NCBI GenBank assembly: GCA_015075365.1 | Contig: JABTUN010000001.1 | Span: forward strand, 2,108,001-2,172,000 | Length of the DNA: 64,000 nucleotides | Source: Verrucomicrobiaceae bacterium | GTDB lineage: Bacteria > Verrucomicrobiota > Verrucomicrobiia > Verrucomicrobiales > Verrucomicrobiaceae | Reading direction: 5' to 3' | Part shown: positions 17,340 through 26,537 of the stretch, one piece after another | How positions within the stretch are numbered: position 1 is the stretch's first letter | Layout of the letters: every line of letters begins with the position of its first letter | Translations under genes and position numbers: made by a program | Notes under the pieces: generated by a model | Seen by the model: only the letters and a program-made list of their open reading frames with translations | Told to the model about the DNA's origin: nothing | The model's database searches: none

Positions 17340-20012
17340 ATGAACCTTCACCAGCTCAGCATCGAGGATTGCTTCCGCAGCTTGCAAAGCGGCAGAGGCG
17401 GCCTGAGTGCTGCGGAGGTGGCGCGGCGTCTGCGGGATTTTGGCCCCAATGTGGTGGAGCCGGTGAGCCAGGAGCGTCTGTGGCTTCGCTTTGCCAAAGG
17501 ATTCATCCACTTCTTCGCCATCATCTTGTGGGCGGCGGCGGCGCTGGTGTTTGTGGCCGAGGCGCACCAGCCAGGCCAGGGAATGGCGACGCTTGGTTAT
17601 GCCATCGTCGGCGTGATCTGCATCAATGGCGTCTTCTCGTTCTGGCAGGAATACCGGGCCGAGCATGCGCTGCAGGCGCTCCAGCAACTCCTGCCGCAGC
17701 AGGTCAAGGCCACCCGCGATGGCATGCCCGTGCTGGTGAGCGCCTGTGATCTGGTGCCTGGCGATCTGATCACCGTGCATGAAGGCGACCGGGTTCCGGC
17801 TGATGCGCGAGTGATCGAATCGCACGGTCTTCGCATCAACAACGCCACCGTGACGGGCGAGTCGCAGCCACAGAGCCGCGATGCCGAGCCTCATTCAGGC
17901 GAAGACCTCATCCAAAGCCGAAATGTCCTCCTCGCCGGAACGATGGTCGTGTCGGGGCATGCACAGGCGCTCGTTTTTGCCACCGGGGCACATTCCGCTT
18001 TCGGGGAGATAGCCCGGCAGACACAGGCGCTGCGGGAGCGGCTTTCACCGCTGCAGATTGAGATTGTCCGGCTCAGCAGACTCGTGGCTTTCCTGGCCCT
18101 TTCATTGGGGATCGTCTTTTACTTCGTCGGCCGCAGTTCCGGTCTGTCCACCTTTGACAATCTGATGTTCGCCATCGGCATCATCGTGGCCAATGTGCCG
18201 GAGGGGCTGCTGCCGACGTTGACGCTGGCTCTGGCGATGGGATCGCAGCGCATGGCCCGCAGGAACGCGCTCATCCGGCATCTGCCGGCCGTGGAGACGC
18301 TGGGCTCGGCAACCGTCATCTGCACGGACAAGACAGGCACGCTGACGCTCAACCAGATGACGGCGCGGCAGCTCTTCATTGCCGGTCATTTTGCCGAGCC
18401 TCAGGATCATGTCGCCTTGCGCCGCGTGGCGCAGGAGAAGCCCCTGTTCTTTGAGGTGGCGCTGCACTGCCATGACGTCACCGAATCTATGGTCGAGGGC
18501 CGCCAGACCTTGAACGGGGACCCCATGGAGGTTGCGTTGGTCGAGCTGGCACGCCGGGCGCTGCCAGGACAGCACCCGAAGGCAAAACTGGGAGAGCTGC
18601 CCTTTGATGCCAAGCGGCGGCGGATGTCCACCGTGCATCCGTGCCACGATGGCATGCGCCTGCTGCTCAAAGGAGCGCCGGAAACCGTGGTGGATCTCTG
18701 CGTGATGGATGCGGAGGAGCGCGCACGACTCACCGAGGTGCATGTCCACATGGCGGAAAAGGGACTTCGCGTTTTGGCATTGGCGTCGAAGCCGGTCGAG
18801 AATCCGGACGTCACCGAGGCCGCTGAGATCGGGCTGGAGTTTCTTGGCTTCGTGGGGCTGGAGGATCCGCCGCGTCCGGAAGTGCCCGAGGCCATCCGCG
18901 CGTGCAAGAGTGCGGGCATCAAGGTCATCATGGTCACGGGGGATCACCCGCAGACGGCATTGGGCATCGCGCGGGAGATTGGCATGGTGGAAGGTGCCAA
19001 TCCCACAGTGATCACGGGGGGCGAGATGCAGCATTTGTCCAGCACGCAGCTTCAACTGGCGCTCGAAGCACCTGAAGTCTTGTTTGCGCGGGTCACCGCG
19101 GACCAGAAGACGCGCATCGTCGCCGCGCTCAAACGGAAGCAGCACATCGTGGCGGTGACTGGCGACGGCGTGAATGACGCGCCTGCCTTGAAAAAGGCCG
19201 ACATCGGCATCGCCATGGGCCGCACGGGCACCGATGTGGCGCGTGAGGCGGCGGACATCGTGCTGCTCGACGACCATTTTGCCAGCATCGTCGCGGCGAT
19301 CGAAGAAGGACGCGCGGTGTTCGCGAACATCCGCAAATTTCTCACCTACATTCTCACATCGAACATCCCGGAACTGGTGCCCTACATCTGCTTTGTGCTT
19401 TTCAAGATCCCGCTGCCGCTCACCATCATCCAGATCCTGGCGGTGGACCTCGGCACCGACATGGTGCCCGCGCTTGCCCTCGGTGCCGAGCCTCCGCGGC
19501 CTGAAACGATGCGCCATCCACCATGTGCGCGTCATGAGCGTTTGCTGGACTGGCGTCTCATCGTGCGGGCTTACCTGTGGCTGGGCCTGTGGCAGGCGGC
19601 GGGTGCCATGACGGCGTTTTTCTTCGTGCTCCAATCCGGTGGCTGGAACCACGGCGAGATGCTCCACAGCCAGGACCCGCTCTACTTGCAGGCAACGACC
19701 GCCTGCCTCACAACCATCGTGATCATGCAAATGGCCAATCTGTTTGCCTGCCGCGATTCAGCGGAATCTGCCTTCAAGAGCCGGCGCATGAGCAATCCGC
19801 TGATCTGGATCGGCCTTATCTTCGAGCTGACGCTCATTCTCTTCATCGTTTACACACCTGCCGGGAACGCCTTGTTTTCGACCGCGCCGGTTCCGCTGTC
19901 CGTCTGGCTCCTGGCGGCTGCGCTTGCCGCTGGCATGCTGTTCGCAGAGGAGCTTCGTAAACGGGTGCTGCGAAGAAAGCGGCGCGAAAGCGCGAAGATC
20001 ACCCCGCCATGA
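17340..20012 (+). CDS. P-type (P2-class) cation-transporting ATPase
   Basis: 890-residue integral membrane pump. The ATG at 17340 is followed by the cation ATPase N-terminal domain (SIEDCFRSLQSGRGGLSAAEVARRL, in parts). Motifs are the actuator TGES in ATVTGESQPQ, the ion-binding helix NVPEGLLPTLTLAL, the phosphorylated Asp330 in CTDKTGTLT, and the hinge GDGVNDAPALKKADIGIAMG. This is the Ca2+/Na+-type P2 class, as in mycobacterial CtpF, not a heavy-metal pump (there is no CPC motif). It follows the TIM barrel gene by 43 bp and overlaps the HhH gene by ATGA, so all may be one operon. Ion specificity is not deducible. Confidence 0.93.
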   Translation: MNLHQLSIEDCFRSLQSGRGGLSAAEVARRLRDFGPNVVEPVSQERLWLRFAKGFIHFFAIILWAAAALVFVAEAHQPGQGMATLGYAIVGVICINGVFSFWQEYRAEHALQALQQLLPQQVKATRDGMPVLVSACDLVPGDLITVHEGDRVPADARVIESHGLRINNATVTGESQPQSRDAEPHSGEDLIQSRNVLLAGTMVVSGHAQALVFATGAHSAFGEIARQTQALRERLSPLQIEIVRLSRLVAFLALSLGIVFYFVGRSSGLSTFDNLMFAIGIIVANVPEGLLPTLTLALAMGSQRMARRNALIRHLPAVETLGSATVICTDKTGTLTLNQMTARQLFIAGHFAEPQDHVALRRVAQEKPLFFEVALHCHDVTESMVEGRQTLNGDPMEVALVELARRALPGQHPKAKLGELPFDAKRRRMSTVHPCHDGMRLLLKGAPETVVDLCVMDAEERARLTEVHVHMAEKGLRVLALASKPVENPDVTEAAEIGLEFLGFVGLEDPPRPEVPEAIRACKSAGIKVIMVTGDHPQTALGIAREIGMVEGANPTVITGGEMQHLSSTQLQLALEAPEVLFARVTADQKTRIVAALKRKQHIVAVTGDGVNDAPALKKADIGIAMGRTGTDVAREAADIVLLDDHFASIVAAIEEGRAVFANIRKFLTYILTSNIPELVPYICFVLFKIPLPLTIIQILAVDLGTDMVPALALGAEPPRPETMRHPPCARHERLLDWRLIVRAYLWLGLWQAAGAMTAFFFVLQSGGWNHGEMLHSQDPLYLQATTACLTTIVIMQMANLFACRDSAESAFKSRRMSNPLIWIGLIFELTLILFIVYTPAGNALFSTAPVPLSVWLLAAALAAGMLFAEELRKRVLRRKRRESAKITPP

Positions 20013-20863
20013 CACAAAACCAGCAAATCGCCAGCAGCCTTGATGAAGTGGCACGCATCCTTGGGGAACAAGGGGCCAATCGATTCCGAGTGCAGGCTTA
20101 TGTTCATGCAGCGGATGCCATTCGCGGCATGGGGAAGCCGGTTTCAGACATTCTCGCCGCTGGAGGCCTCGAAGCCCTCCAGGAGATCCCCGGCGTCGGA
20201 GAAACGATCGCTCATGTCATCCAGGACATGTTGCTGCATGGACGTTCCGGGCTTCTCGAGCGTCTGCGGGGTGAAAGCGATCCAATTTCCCTGCTGGCCT
20301 CCGTGCCTGGCATTGGCAAACGCACCGCTTGGAAGCTTCATGAAGCGCTGGGGATCGAAACTTTGCAGGAACTGGAGATCGCCGCCCATGATGGCCGTCT
20401 GGCCAGGCTGGCGGGCATCGGCCCCAAACGGCTGGCAGGAATCCGCGACACGCTGGCGCTTCGCCTTGGACGCCTGCGGCAGCCGGTGCGCAATCGGCCG
20501 GTCAACGAGCCATCCATCGCCGAATTGCTCGATGTGGACCGTCAATACCGCGAGGAGGCCAGGGCGGACAGGCTCAAGCGGATCGCTCCAAGTCGCTTCA
20601 ACCCCGCTGGAGACGCCTGGCTGCCTGTGCTGCACACCACCAGAGGCACGCGTCATTACACAGCCTTGTTTTCAAACTCGGCCCGCGCCCACGAACTGGG
20701 CAGGACCCATGACTGGGTGGTGCTCTATTACGACGGTGATCAAACCGAACGCCAGTGCACGGTGATCACCTCCGCCTTTGGCCCGCTGCAAGGCCTCCGG
20801 ATCGTCTGTGGTCGCGAAGCCGAGTGCCAGGAGTTCTATCGTGTCCAAACCTCAAGGGACTAA
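20009..20863 (+). CDS. helix-hairpin-helix protein resembling the N-terminus of family X DNA polymerase
   Basis: 284 residues. The first 75 residues (IASSLDEVARILGEQGANRFRVQAYVHAADAI, read in parts) match the 8-kDa DNA-binding domain of Pol beta/PolX, followed by HhH motifs EIPGVGETIAHVI, SVPGIGKRTAWKL and RLAGIGPKRLAGI. No polymerase palm or PHP nuclease follows; residues from about 190 form a different domain (WLPVLHTTRGTRHYTALFSN, DWVVLYYDGD) that I do not recognise. DNA binding is likely, catalysis is not evident. The start overlaps the ATPase stop (ATGA). Its 3' end overlaps that of the convergent alcohol dehydrogenase by 12 bases. Confidence 0.8.
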   Translation: MTQNQQIASSLDEVARILGEQGANRFRVQAYVHAADAIRGMGKPVSDILAAGGLEALQEIPGVGETIAHVIQDMLLHGRSGLLERLRGESDPISLLASVPGIGKRTAWKLHEALGIETLQELEIAAHDGRLARLAGIGPKRLAGIRDTLALRLGRLRQPVRNRPVNEPSIAELLDVDRQYREEARADRLKRIAPSRFNPAGDAWLPVLHTTRGTRHYTALFSNSARAHELGRTHDWVVLYYDGDQTERQCTVITSAFGPLQGLRIVCGREAECQEFYRVQTSRD

Positions 20864-21841
20864 AACAGCGGCACCGTTCAACCTTCCACTGCGCAGCCTT
20901 TGCAGCGCTTCGTTGGCTGCCACGAGCGGAAATCGCTCGGTCGTCACCTGGACCGGCACCTGCGGGGCGAGGCGGAGGAACTCCTCGCCGTCACGGCGTG
21001 TAAGATTGGCCACGGAGCAGATGCTGCGTTCCTGCCACAGGTCAGAATACGGAAAAGACGGGATGTCGCTCATGTGGATGCCGCCGCAGACCACGATGCC
21101 GCCTTTGTGCAGCGAACGCAGCGCCAGAGGCACCAATTCTCCTGAGGGCGCGAACACGATCGCCGCATCGAGCAGTTCCGGCGGCTTTTCATCGGACGCT
21201 CCTGCCCAGACGGCACCCAGACGGCGGGCGAAGGCTTGCGCGGCATTGTCACCTCGCCGCGTGAAAGCGAACACCTCGCGCCCCTGATGAAGCGCGACTT
21301 GAATGACAATGTGAGCCGCCGCACCAAAACCGTAGAGCCCAAGACGGTGGGCATTCCCTGCCTTGACGAGCGACCGGTAACCGATCAGACCCGCACAAAG
21401 CAGCGGAGCCACGGAAACAGCCTCGGCATCTCCCGGCAGCGGAAAACAATAGCGTGCATCCGCGACCGTGTACTCCGCATATCCGCCGTCCCGCGTGTAG
21501 CCGGTGAACTCCGCGGCATCGCACAGGTTCTCGCGTCCCGACCGGCAATACTCGCATGCCCCGCAGGTCCAGCCGAGCCACGGAATGCCCACACGCTGGC
21601 CGATCTGCAGGCCACAGGCCGCTTCGCCGGGCCCGAATGCTTCGATGGTGCCGACGATTTCATGCCCGGGAATGAGCGGGAGCTTCGGATGGGGTAGTTC
21701 ACCATCGATCACATGCAGATCCGTCCGGCAGACGGCACACGCCGCCACTTTGACCAGCACCTGGCCTGGTCCTGGAGCGGGACGTTCCACCTCACGTGGC
21801 ACGAGTGGCTGACCGCAGGATTCCAGGACCAACGCTTTCAT
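20852..21841 (-). CDS. zinc-dependent alcohol dehydrogenase (MDR family)
   Basis: 329 residues. The catalytic-zinc segment is AVCRTDLHVIDGE followed by IPGHEIVGTI, and the structural-zinc Cys cluster is CGACEYCRSGRENLC. The NAD(P)-binding fold is LGLYGFGAAAHIVIQVA, with Ala in place of a typical third Gly. It resembles the AdhA/AdhP subgroup (zinc-binding alcohol dehydrogenase family) often found in hypoxia or stress gene sets, where it would reduce aldehydes and regenerate NAD+ during fermentation. It is transcribed with Lon and Hsp20 (16 bp after the Lon stop). Confidence 0.92.
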   Translation of the reverse strand: MKALVLESCGQPLVPREVERPAPGPGQVLVKVAACAVCRTDLHVIDGELPHPKLPLIPGHEIVGTIEAFGPGEAACGLQIGQRVGIPWLGWTCGACEYCRSGRENLCDAAEFTGYTRDGGYAEYTVADARYCFPLPGDAEAVSVAPLLCAGLIGYRSLVKAGNAHRLGLYGFGAAAHIVIQVALHQGREVFAFTRRGDNAAQAFARRLGAVWAGASDEKPPELLDAAIVFAPSGELVPLALRSLHKGGIVVCGGIHMSDIPSFPYSDLWQERSICSVANLTRRDGEEFLRLAPQVPVQVTTERFPLVAANEALQRLRSGRLNGAAVLVP

Positions 21842-21857
21842 TTTTCAAGTTGGGGTG

Positions 21858-24275
21858 TCACGCCGCCGGTTCCAGAGCAAACTTCAGCACCTCGTCCACG
21901 GTCCCGACAGGAACGATCTTCAACCGCTGCCGCACTTCCTCCGGCAGATCAGGTACATCCTTCTCATTGAGCTTGGGGATGAGGATGGTTTTGATGCCGG
22001 CGCGCAGCGCTGCGATGGATTTCTCCTTGAGGCCGCCGATGGGCAGGACGAGCCCGCGCAGGGTGACCTCCCCCGTCATCGCCACATCGCGGCTCACGGG
22101 ACGGTTGGTGAACAGCGAGGCGAGCGCGGTGAACATCGCGATCCCGGCCGAGGGGCCGTCCTTGGGCACGGCTCCGGCGGGGACATGGACGTGCACTTCG
22201 TTCTTGTCGAAGACCTTCGGATCGATGCCGAGCTGCGCTGCACGGCTGCGCACCAGACTGAGCGCGGCACGGACGGATTCCTTCATCACATCGCCAAGCT
22301 GGCCGGTGAGCGTGAAGCCGCCTTTGCCGGGAAAGCGGATGGCCTCGATGTGCAGCACCTCGCCGCCGCTGGTGGTGTGAGCCAGCCCGGTGACGACACC
22401 GGGCGTGCTGGTTTGCAGCTTGTTCTCCCGCACAAAAATGGCCGGGCCCAGCGCCTCGCGCACCAGGGCGGGAGTGACCTTGGCTTTGGCAATCTCTTCC
22501 TTGGCGATGCGGGCGGCGACGTGGCGCGTGACGGAGGCGATCTGGCGCTCCAGGTTCCGGACGCCCGCCTCGCGCGTGTAGTCTTCGATGACGCACTCGA
22601 TGGCCGCATCGCTCCAAGCGCATTGGCCAAGGGTGAGACCGTGCTCGGTGAGCTGACGTTTGACGAGGTAGTTTCTGGCGATGTTGAGCTTCTCACGCTC
22701 GGTGTAGCCGGGCAGTTCGATCACCTCCATGCGGTCCCGCAGTGGTGGCGGGATCGTGTCGAGCGTGTTGCAGGTGGCGATGAAGATGATCTGCGACAGA
22801 TCGAAGGGTACATCGACATAGCGGTCGGTGAACTCCTGATTCTGACGCGGGTCGAGCACCTCGAGCAGCGCGCTCGCGGGATCGCCGCGAAAGTCAGCGC
22901 CGAGCTTGTCGATCTCGTCGAGCATGATGACCGGATTGCGCGTTCCCAGCCGTTTCAGCTCCAGAATGAGACGTCCGGGCATGGAGCCGATGTAGGTCCT
23001 GCGGTGGCCGCGGATCTCCGACTCATCATGCAGGCCGCCGAGGCTGATGCGTGCAAATTTGCGCCCCAAGGCCTCGGCAATCGACTGGCCGAGACTGGTC
23101 TTGCCAACGCCCGGCGGGCCAAGAAAGCAGAGGATGGGGCCGCGGCCGCCCGGATTGAGTTTCCGCACGGCCAGGTATTCGATGAGGCGCTTTTTGATCT
23201 TCGCGAGGCCGTGGTGGTCGCGGTCGAGAATCTCCTGGGCCTTGTGCAAATCGACATGCTCGTCGCTGAGCACATTCCAGGGCAGTTCGGCGAGAGTTTC
23301 GAGATAGTTGACGATGACCGAGTGATCCGGGCTCTGCGGCGGGATGATCTCGATGCGCTTCAATTCGCGATTGGCATGGGCTCTGGCCTTTTCTGGCAGC
23401 CCGGCTTTGTCCAAGCGCTGGCGGATGTCCTCCACCTGCTCCTCGGCGCTGCCGTCCTCGCCCAGCTCCTTCTGGATGGCCCGCAACTGCTCGCGCAGAT
23501 AGGCGCGCTTCTGGGCTTCCGAGAATTCGCTGTGAACGTTCTCGCGCAGCTTGCTTTGCAGGTCGGCGATGTGCAGCTGGCTGTTCAGATGCTCCTGAAG
23601 CGCTGTGACACGCCGCAGGACGTTGGTTTCCTCAAGCAGCTTTTGTTTCGCCGCGCTCTCGATGCTCAGATTGGCGGCGAGAATGTCCGTCAGCGCGCCA
23701 ATGTCATCCAGGGTGGCGAAAACCGCTTTGACCTCATCCGGAACGTCCGGCTGCTTCTCGATCAGCTTTTGGGCCGAGACACGCAGGTTGCGGACAGCCG
23801 CCTCGGCCAGATCATCGTCCTTGGGCGGCGGTTCGCTGGCCAGCGTTTCAACGCGTGCCTTCATGAACGGCTCCTGCTGGAGGACCTGCGTGAGGCGCAT
23901 CCGGCTTTCGCCATGCACCAGAATGACCACACCCTTTTCACCCTGGCGGATCATGCGCACCACCCGCCCGACGACGCCGTGGTCGTGCAACTCGTCCTGC
24001 CCCGGGCTTTCGCTCTGTTTTTCTTTTTGCAGCACAAGGCCGAGCACCTTGCTGTGCGGGAGGCTTTCTTCGAGCAGCCGCAGGCTTGAATCCCGTCCGA
24101 TGCTGAGCGGCATGAGGGTGCCGGGAAAGAGCACGGTGTCACGCAGGGGAAGGATCGGCAGCACCTCTGGCGTCGTCCCGGTTGCAGAGGCCTCCGCATG
24201 ACCGGCTTCATCCGTGGGGGAAGCGCTGGCAGCCGAAGTTCCAGCATCTGCATCCATCAAGGCCACGGTGTTCAT
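21858..24275 (-). CDS. ATP-dependent Lon-type protease
   Basis: 805 residues in the standard Lon order: N-terminal substrate domain from about residue 36 (ILPLRDTVLFPGTLMPL), coiled region, AAA+ module with Walker A GPPGVGKTSLGQSIAEALGR and the block DEIDKLGADFRGDPASALLEVLD (in parts), and a C-terminal Ser-Lys protease domain. Catalytic Ser709 lies in KDGPSAG and Lys752 in GGLKEKS, 43 residues apart as in E. coli Lon. The start at 24275 is chosen because it overlaps the Hsp20 stop (ATGA), a coupling signal; longer frames would run into Hsp20. It degrades damaged or regulatory proteins in the cytoplasm and is probably a stress-specific paralogue of the housekeeping Lon. Confidence 0.95.
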   Translation of the reverse strand: MNTVALMDADAGTSAASASPTDEAGHAEASATGTTPEVLPILPLRDTVLFPGTLMPLSIGRDSSLRLLEESLPHSKVLGLVLQKEKQSESPGQDELHDHGVVGRVVRMIRQGEKGVVILVHGESRMRLTQVLQQEPFMKARVETLASEPPPKDDDLAEAAVRNLRVSAQKLIEKQPDVPDEVKAVFATLDDIGALTDILAANLSIESAAKQKLLEETNVLRRVTALQEHLNSQLHIADLQSKLRENVHSEFSEAQKRAYLREQLRAIQKELGEDGSAEEQVEDIRQRLDKAGLPEKARAHANRELKRIEIIPPQSPDHSVIVNYLETLAELPWNVLSDEHVDLHKAQEILDRDHHGLAKIKKRLIEYLAVRKLNPGGRGPILCFLGPPGVGKTSLGQSIAEALGRKFARISLGGLHDESEIRGHRRTYIGSMPGRLILELKRLGTRNPVIMLDEIDKLGADFRGDPASALLEVLDPRQNQEFTDRYVDVPFDLSQIIFIATCNTLDTIPPPLRDRMEVIELPGYTEREKLNIARNYLVKRQLTEHGLTLGQCAWSDAAIECVIEDYTREAGVRNLERQIASVTRHVAARIAKEEIAKAKVTPALVREALGPAIFVRENKLQTSTPGVVTGLAHTTSGGEVLHIEAIRFPGKGGFTLTGQLGDVMKESVRAALSLVRSRAAQLGIDPKVFDKNEVHVHVPAGAVPKDGPSAGIAMFTALASLFTNRPVSRDVAMTGEVTLRGLVLPIGGLKEKSIAALRAGIKTILIPKLNEKDVPDLPEEVRQRLKIVPVGTVDEVLKFALEPAA

Positions 24276-24694
24276 CGCACCACCTCCCCATGAAGGAATG
24301 GCAGCGTGATCCAGAGCCAGCCGTTGTCCTGCTTTGCCGTCACGCGATCGGCATCCACCGGCAGCGGAAAGTCGAGCACACGCTCGAAACTGCCGTCCGG
24401 AATCTCCATGGCCAGGATGCGCCGGCACGGGCCTTGCGACATGCCGCTGTCTGGCGGCCGGCGATGCCCGCGAACGACGAGGCGGTGCGGGAGCACCTCG
24501 ACCTTGATGTCTTGTTTGCTCACCCCGGCCAGATCCACGCAGACTTCGAGGGAGTCACCATGCGCATACACGTTCACCGCCGGCTCCCAGACAGCCTGTC
24601 GTGACTGGATCCCGCTGAAATGCAGCCCTTGGAGCTGCGCGGCCAGCTGGTCTGCCATGGAAATGATGCGCGTGAATCGTGTGCTTTGTGCCAT
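24272..24694 (-). CDS. small heat shock protein, Hsp20/alpha-crystallin family
   Basis: 140 residues with the start at the ATG at 24694 (MAQSTRFTRIISMADQL); an extension to 24760 would add unlikely sequence. The alpha-crystallin domain spans roughly residues 45-138: PAVNVYAHGDSLEVCVDLAGV, KQDIKVEVLPHRLVVRGHRR and a C-terminal DNGWLWITLPF. The A-x-x-x-n-G-v-L motif is replaced by TAKQDNGWLWITLP, a divergent form. It would hold unfolding proteins for refolding or for the Lon protease translated directly after it (4-base overlap). It begins the Hsp20-Lon-ADH operon. Confidence 0.88.
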   Translation of the reverse strand: MAQSTRFTRIISMADQLAAQLQGLHFSGIQSRQAVWEPAVNVYAHGDSLEVCVDLAGVSKQDIKVEVLPHRLVVRGHRRPPDSGMSQGPCRRILAMEIPDGSFERVLDFPLPVDADRVTAKQDNGWLWITLPFLHGEVVR

Positions 24695-24780
24695 GACGTG
24701 AAGTCTGTGCTGGTGATTCGACCCGTGCAAGCTCCCGGTCACCCTGCAAACGGGCTTCATGAACCCACAGCTCAGGCTGC

Positions 24781-24993
24781 CTAGCGCCCACCTCGCGCCG
24801 ACTGCGATTTGGGGCTGGCTTTCAACTGACGGATGCCGCGGTCTTCACGCAGATCGTTGGACTGTTTGAAGTTGTTGTGATGTTTTAGTGGCCGCCTGGC
24901 CGTGTCGGCATGATTGGCGCCAAGTTGGCGTGGAAGCCGGGGGAACACAGCTTCGGGACGTGATGGGCTCGGAGGAGCGGGGTCGATATCCAT
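24781..24993 (-). CDS. doubtful small hypothetical protein
   Basis: An open frame of 70 codons from an ATG at 24993 in the gap upstream of the Hsp20 gene. The peptide is basic and polar (LKHHNNFKQSNDLREDRGIRQLKASPKSQS, in parts) with less Arg/Pro bias than shadow frames usually show, which is the only reason to list it. No Shine-Dalgarno sequence precedes it on the minus strand and no family is recognised. It may be non-coding. Confidence 0.25.
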   Translation of the reverse strand: MDIDPAPPSPSRPEAVFPRLPRQLGANHADTARRPLKHHNNFKQSNDLREDRGIRQLKASPKSQSARGGR

Positions 24994-25195
24994 GAGGGTC
25001 AAAGGAGGCTGATGAACGGCGGCTGGGTCGTCATGGGATGATTGAACAGCCCACAATCCGCCAACCAGGCTGAGTGGCTTCAAGATGCCAGCCCTTGTCG
25101 CGCTCGCGTCCCTTCAAAGGCAACGAACGATTTTCGCCACCCGTTGAGGCAACCAGCGAGACAAGGCTGGAACGTGAATCCGTTGAAGCCGGCCA
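24994..25195. repeat. intergenic stretch with an imperfect inverted repeat
   Basis: Downstream (minus-strand sense) of the small lipoprotein gene. Arms CCAGCCCTTGTC (25088-25099) and GACAAGGCTGG (25160-25170) pair with one bulged base across a 60-base spacer. No U-tract follows, so this is a possible long-range hairpin or relic of a palindromic repeat rather than a convincing terminator. Confidence 0.3.
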
Positions 25196-25438
25196 CTACT
25201 TCGGAGGTGCCGGTGCCGACGGAGGTGTGGACTGCGTTGGCGGTGTCGGCGCGGGAGTTGATGGAGCGGACGGAGCGGGAGTTGATGGAGCGGGCGGCGG
25301 TGGTGGTGGTGCGGGTTTTGGCGCAGGCTCGGGTGCTTTGGCCTCTTTCGGAGCGGGCGGTGTGGTGACCTCGGGCTTCTTTTCACAGCCTGGGAGGACT
25401 GCGAGGGCGAGGATGGTGAGAATGACGGTCGTCTTCAT
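25196..25438 (-). CDS. small proline-rich lipoprotein
   Basis: 80 residues from the ATG at 25438. The signal peptide MKTTVILTILALAVLPGC ends in a lipobox (LPGC), so Cys18 would be lipidated. The rest is almost entirely Pro, Ala, Lys, Thr and Ser (KEAKAPEPAPKPAPPPPPPA), an extended linker-like chain with no catalytic fold. It may act as a spacer from the outer membrane or be a low-complexity surface protein. It is divergent from the secreted protease gene at 25690, with 251 bp between them. Confidence 0.65.
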   Translation of the reverse strand: MKTTVILTILALAVLPGCEKKPEVTTPPAPKEAKAPEPAPKPAPPPPPPAPSTPAPSAPSTPAPTPPTQSTPPSAPAPPK

Positions 25439-25689
25439 GGTTGCGTGTCGTTGTGTTGCCACATCCTCCCTCAGGATCGGGCCGAAGGTGTCGCTTGTTT
25501 CCCTCCAAAGGATGTTGGTCATTCCTAAGCCGCGCCATGGCACGGCCGCCATGAGGAAGACTTTCCTTTATGTCTCATCCTTTGGCTGAGTTTCAGCACG
25601 ACTTTCCGCCGATTGCTTGAACCACACGCCTTGGGATAAGCCTGACACGTCTCGGTTTCCGAACCCGCGGAGTGCCAAGAACCTCCTGT

Positions 25690-26523
25690 ATGATTTCATT
25701 TCGCACTCATCTTTTGCTGCTGGTCTTGGCTGTGCCGCCGGTTTTGCCCAGTTGCACAGGCGGAATGAATGCCACGGAAAAAATGATGTGGTCCACCTAC
25801 CCACTGGGCACGGAGAAAGGGGAGGCCACCGGCTTTGTCATCAACCGCCGCAATGCGGACACTCCAGGGGGCAAAGAAGCCGTCGTGTTCACGTCCAGCC
25901 ATGTGCTCGACACCCTCGGCAACGGGCCCTTGCTCGTCGTTCTCCGCACGAAGGAAGAAGGAGGCGCGGCAGCCCCGCTCTTCCTCGTCCTGATACCGCC
26001 GAAGAAACCGGCAAAGTCCTTCTACGTCAGCCATCCGGATCACGATATTGCGGCCTTCACGGTGCGTCTTCCAGCCGAGCTCGCGGAAATCGCCGAGATG
26101 CGGTCGTTCCTGCATGAGGGAATGCTGGGCCGCGATGGCAGATCGCTTCATTCGGGAGTGGAGGTGGCATTTCTGGGATACCCGGACGTCATGCCCGGCA
26201 CCGAAGGTGCTTTTCCCGTGCTACGAAGTGGCAGAGTCGCCTCCTATCCGGTCGGCACCGCGCAGGCGCGTGGACGTTTTCTGATCAATTCGGACGTCTA
26301 TCCCGGTGACAGCGGCGCGCCGGTGATTCTGGCCGGTGCGAATGGCCAGCCGAGACTGGTCGGGATGATCATTCAACGCATCGGGCCTGAGTCGCGAAGC
26401 TTTTCCCACCTCGCGGTGGCGGTCGATGCCGATGTCATCCGCGAGACGCTGCAACTCCTCGCGGAAAGCGAAAAAGCTCCGGTCCAGGCACAAGGTCCCG
26501 CGCCCGCAAAACCCGGTTTTTGA
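25690..26523 (+). CDS. secreted trypsin-like serine protease (lipoprotein)
   Basis: 277 residues from the ATG at 25690 (MISFRTHLLLLVLAVPPVLPSC), a signal peptide with a lipobox-like LPSC. The chymotrypsin-fold triad is visible: His in FTSSHVLDTLG, Asp in HPDHDIAAFTV and Ser in DVYPGDSGAPVILA. This is the HtrA/S1-like arrangement but no PDZ domain follows. A periplasmic quality-control or housekeeping protease is likely. The gene ends 14 bp before the universal stress protein gene on the same strand, so it probably belongs to the same stress transcript. Confidence 0.82.
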   Translation: MISFRTHLLLLVLAVPPVLPSCTGGMNATEKMMWSTYPLGTEKGEATGFVINRRNADTPGGKEAVVFTSSHVLDTLGNGPLLVVLRTKEEGGAAAPLFLVLIPPKKPAKSFYVSHPDHDIAAFTVRLPAELAEIAEMRSFLHEGMLGRDGRSLHSGVEVAFLGYPDVMPGTEGAFPVLRSGRVASYPVGTAQARGRFLINSDVYPGDSGAPVILAGANGQPRLVGMIIQRIGPESRSFSHLAVAVDADVIRETLQLLAESEKAPVQAQGPAPAKPGF

Positions 26524-26537
26524 GATCGCATGCCCCG

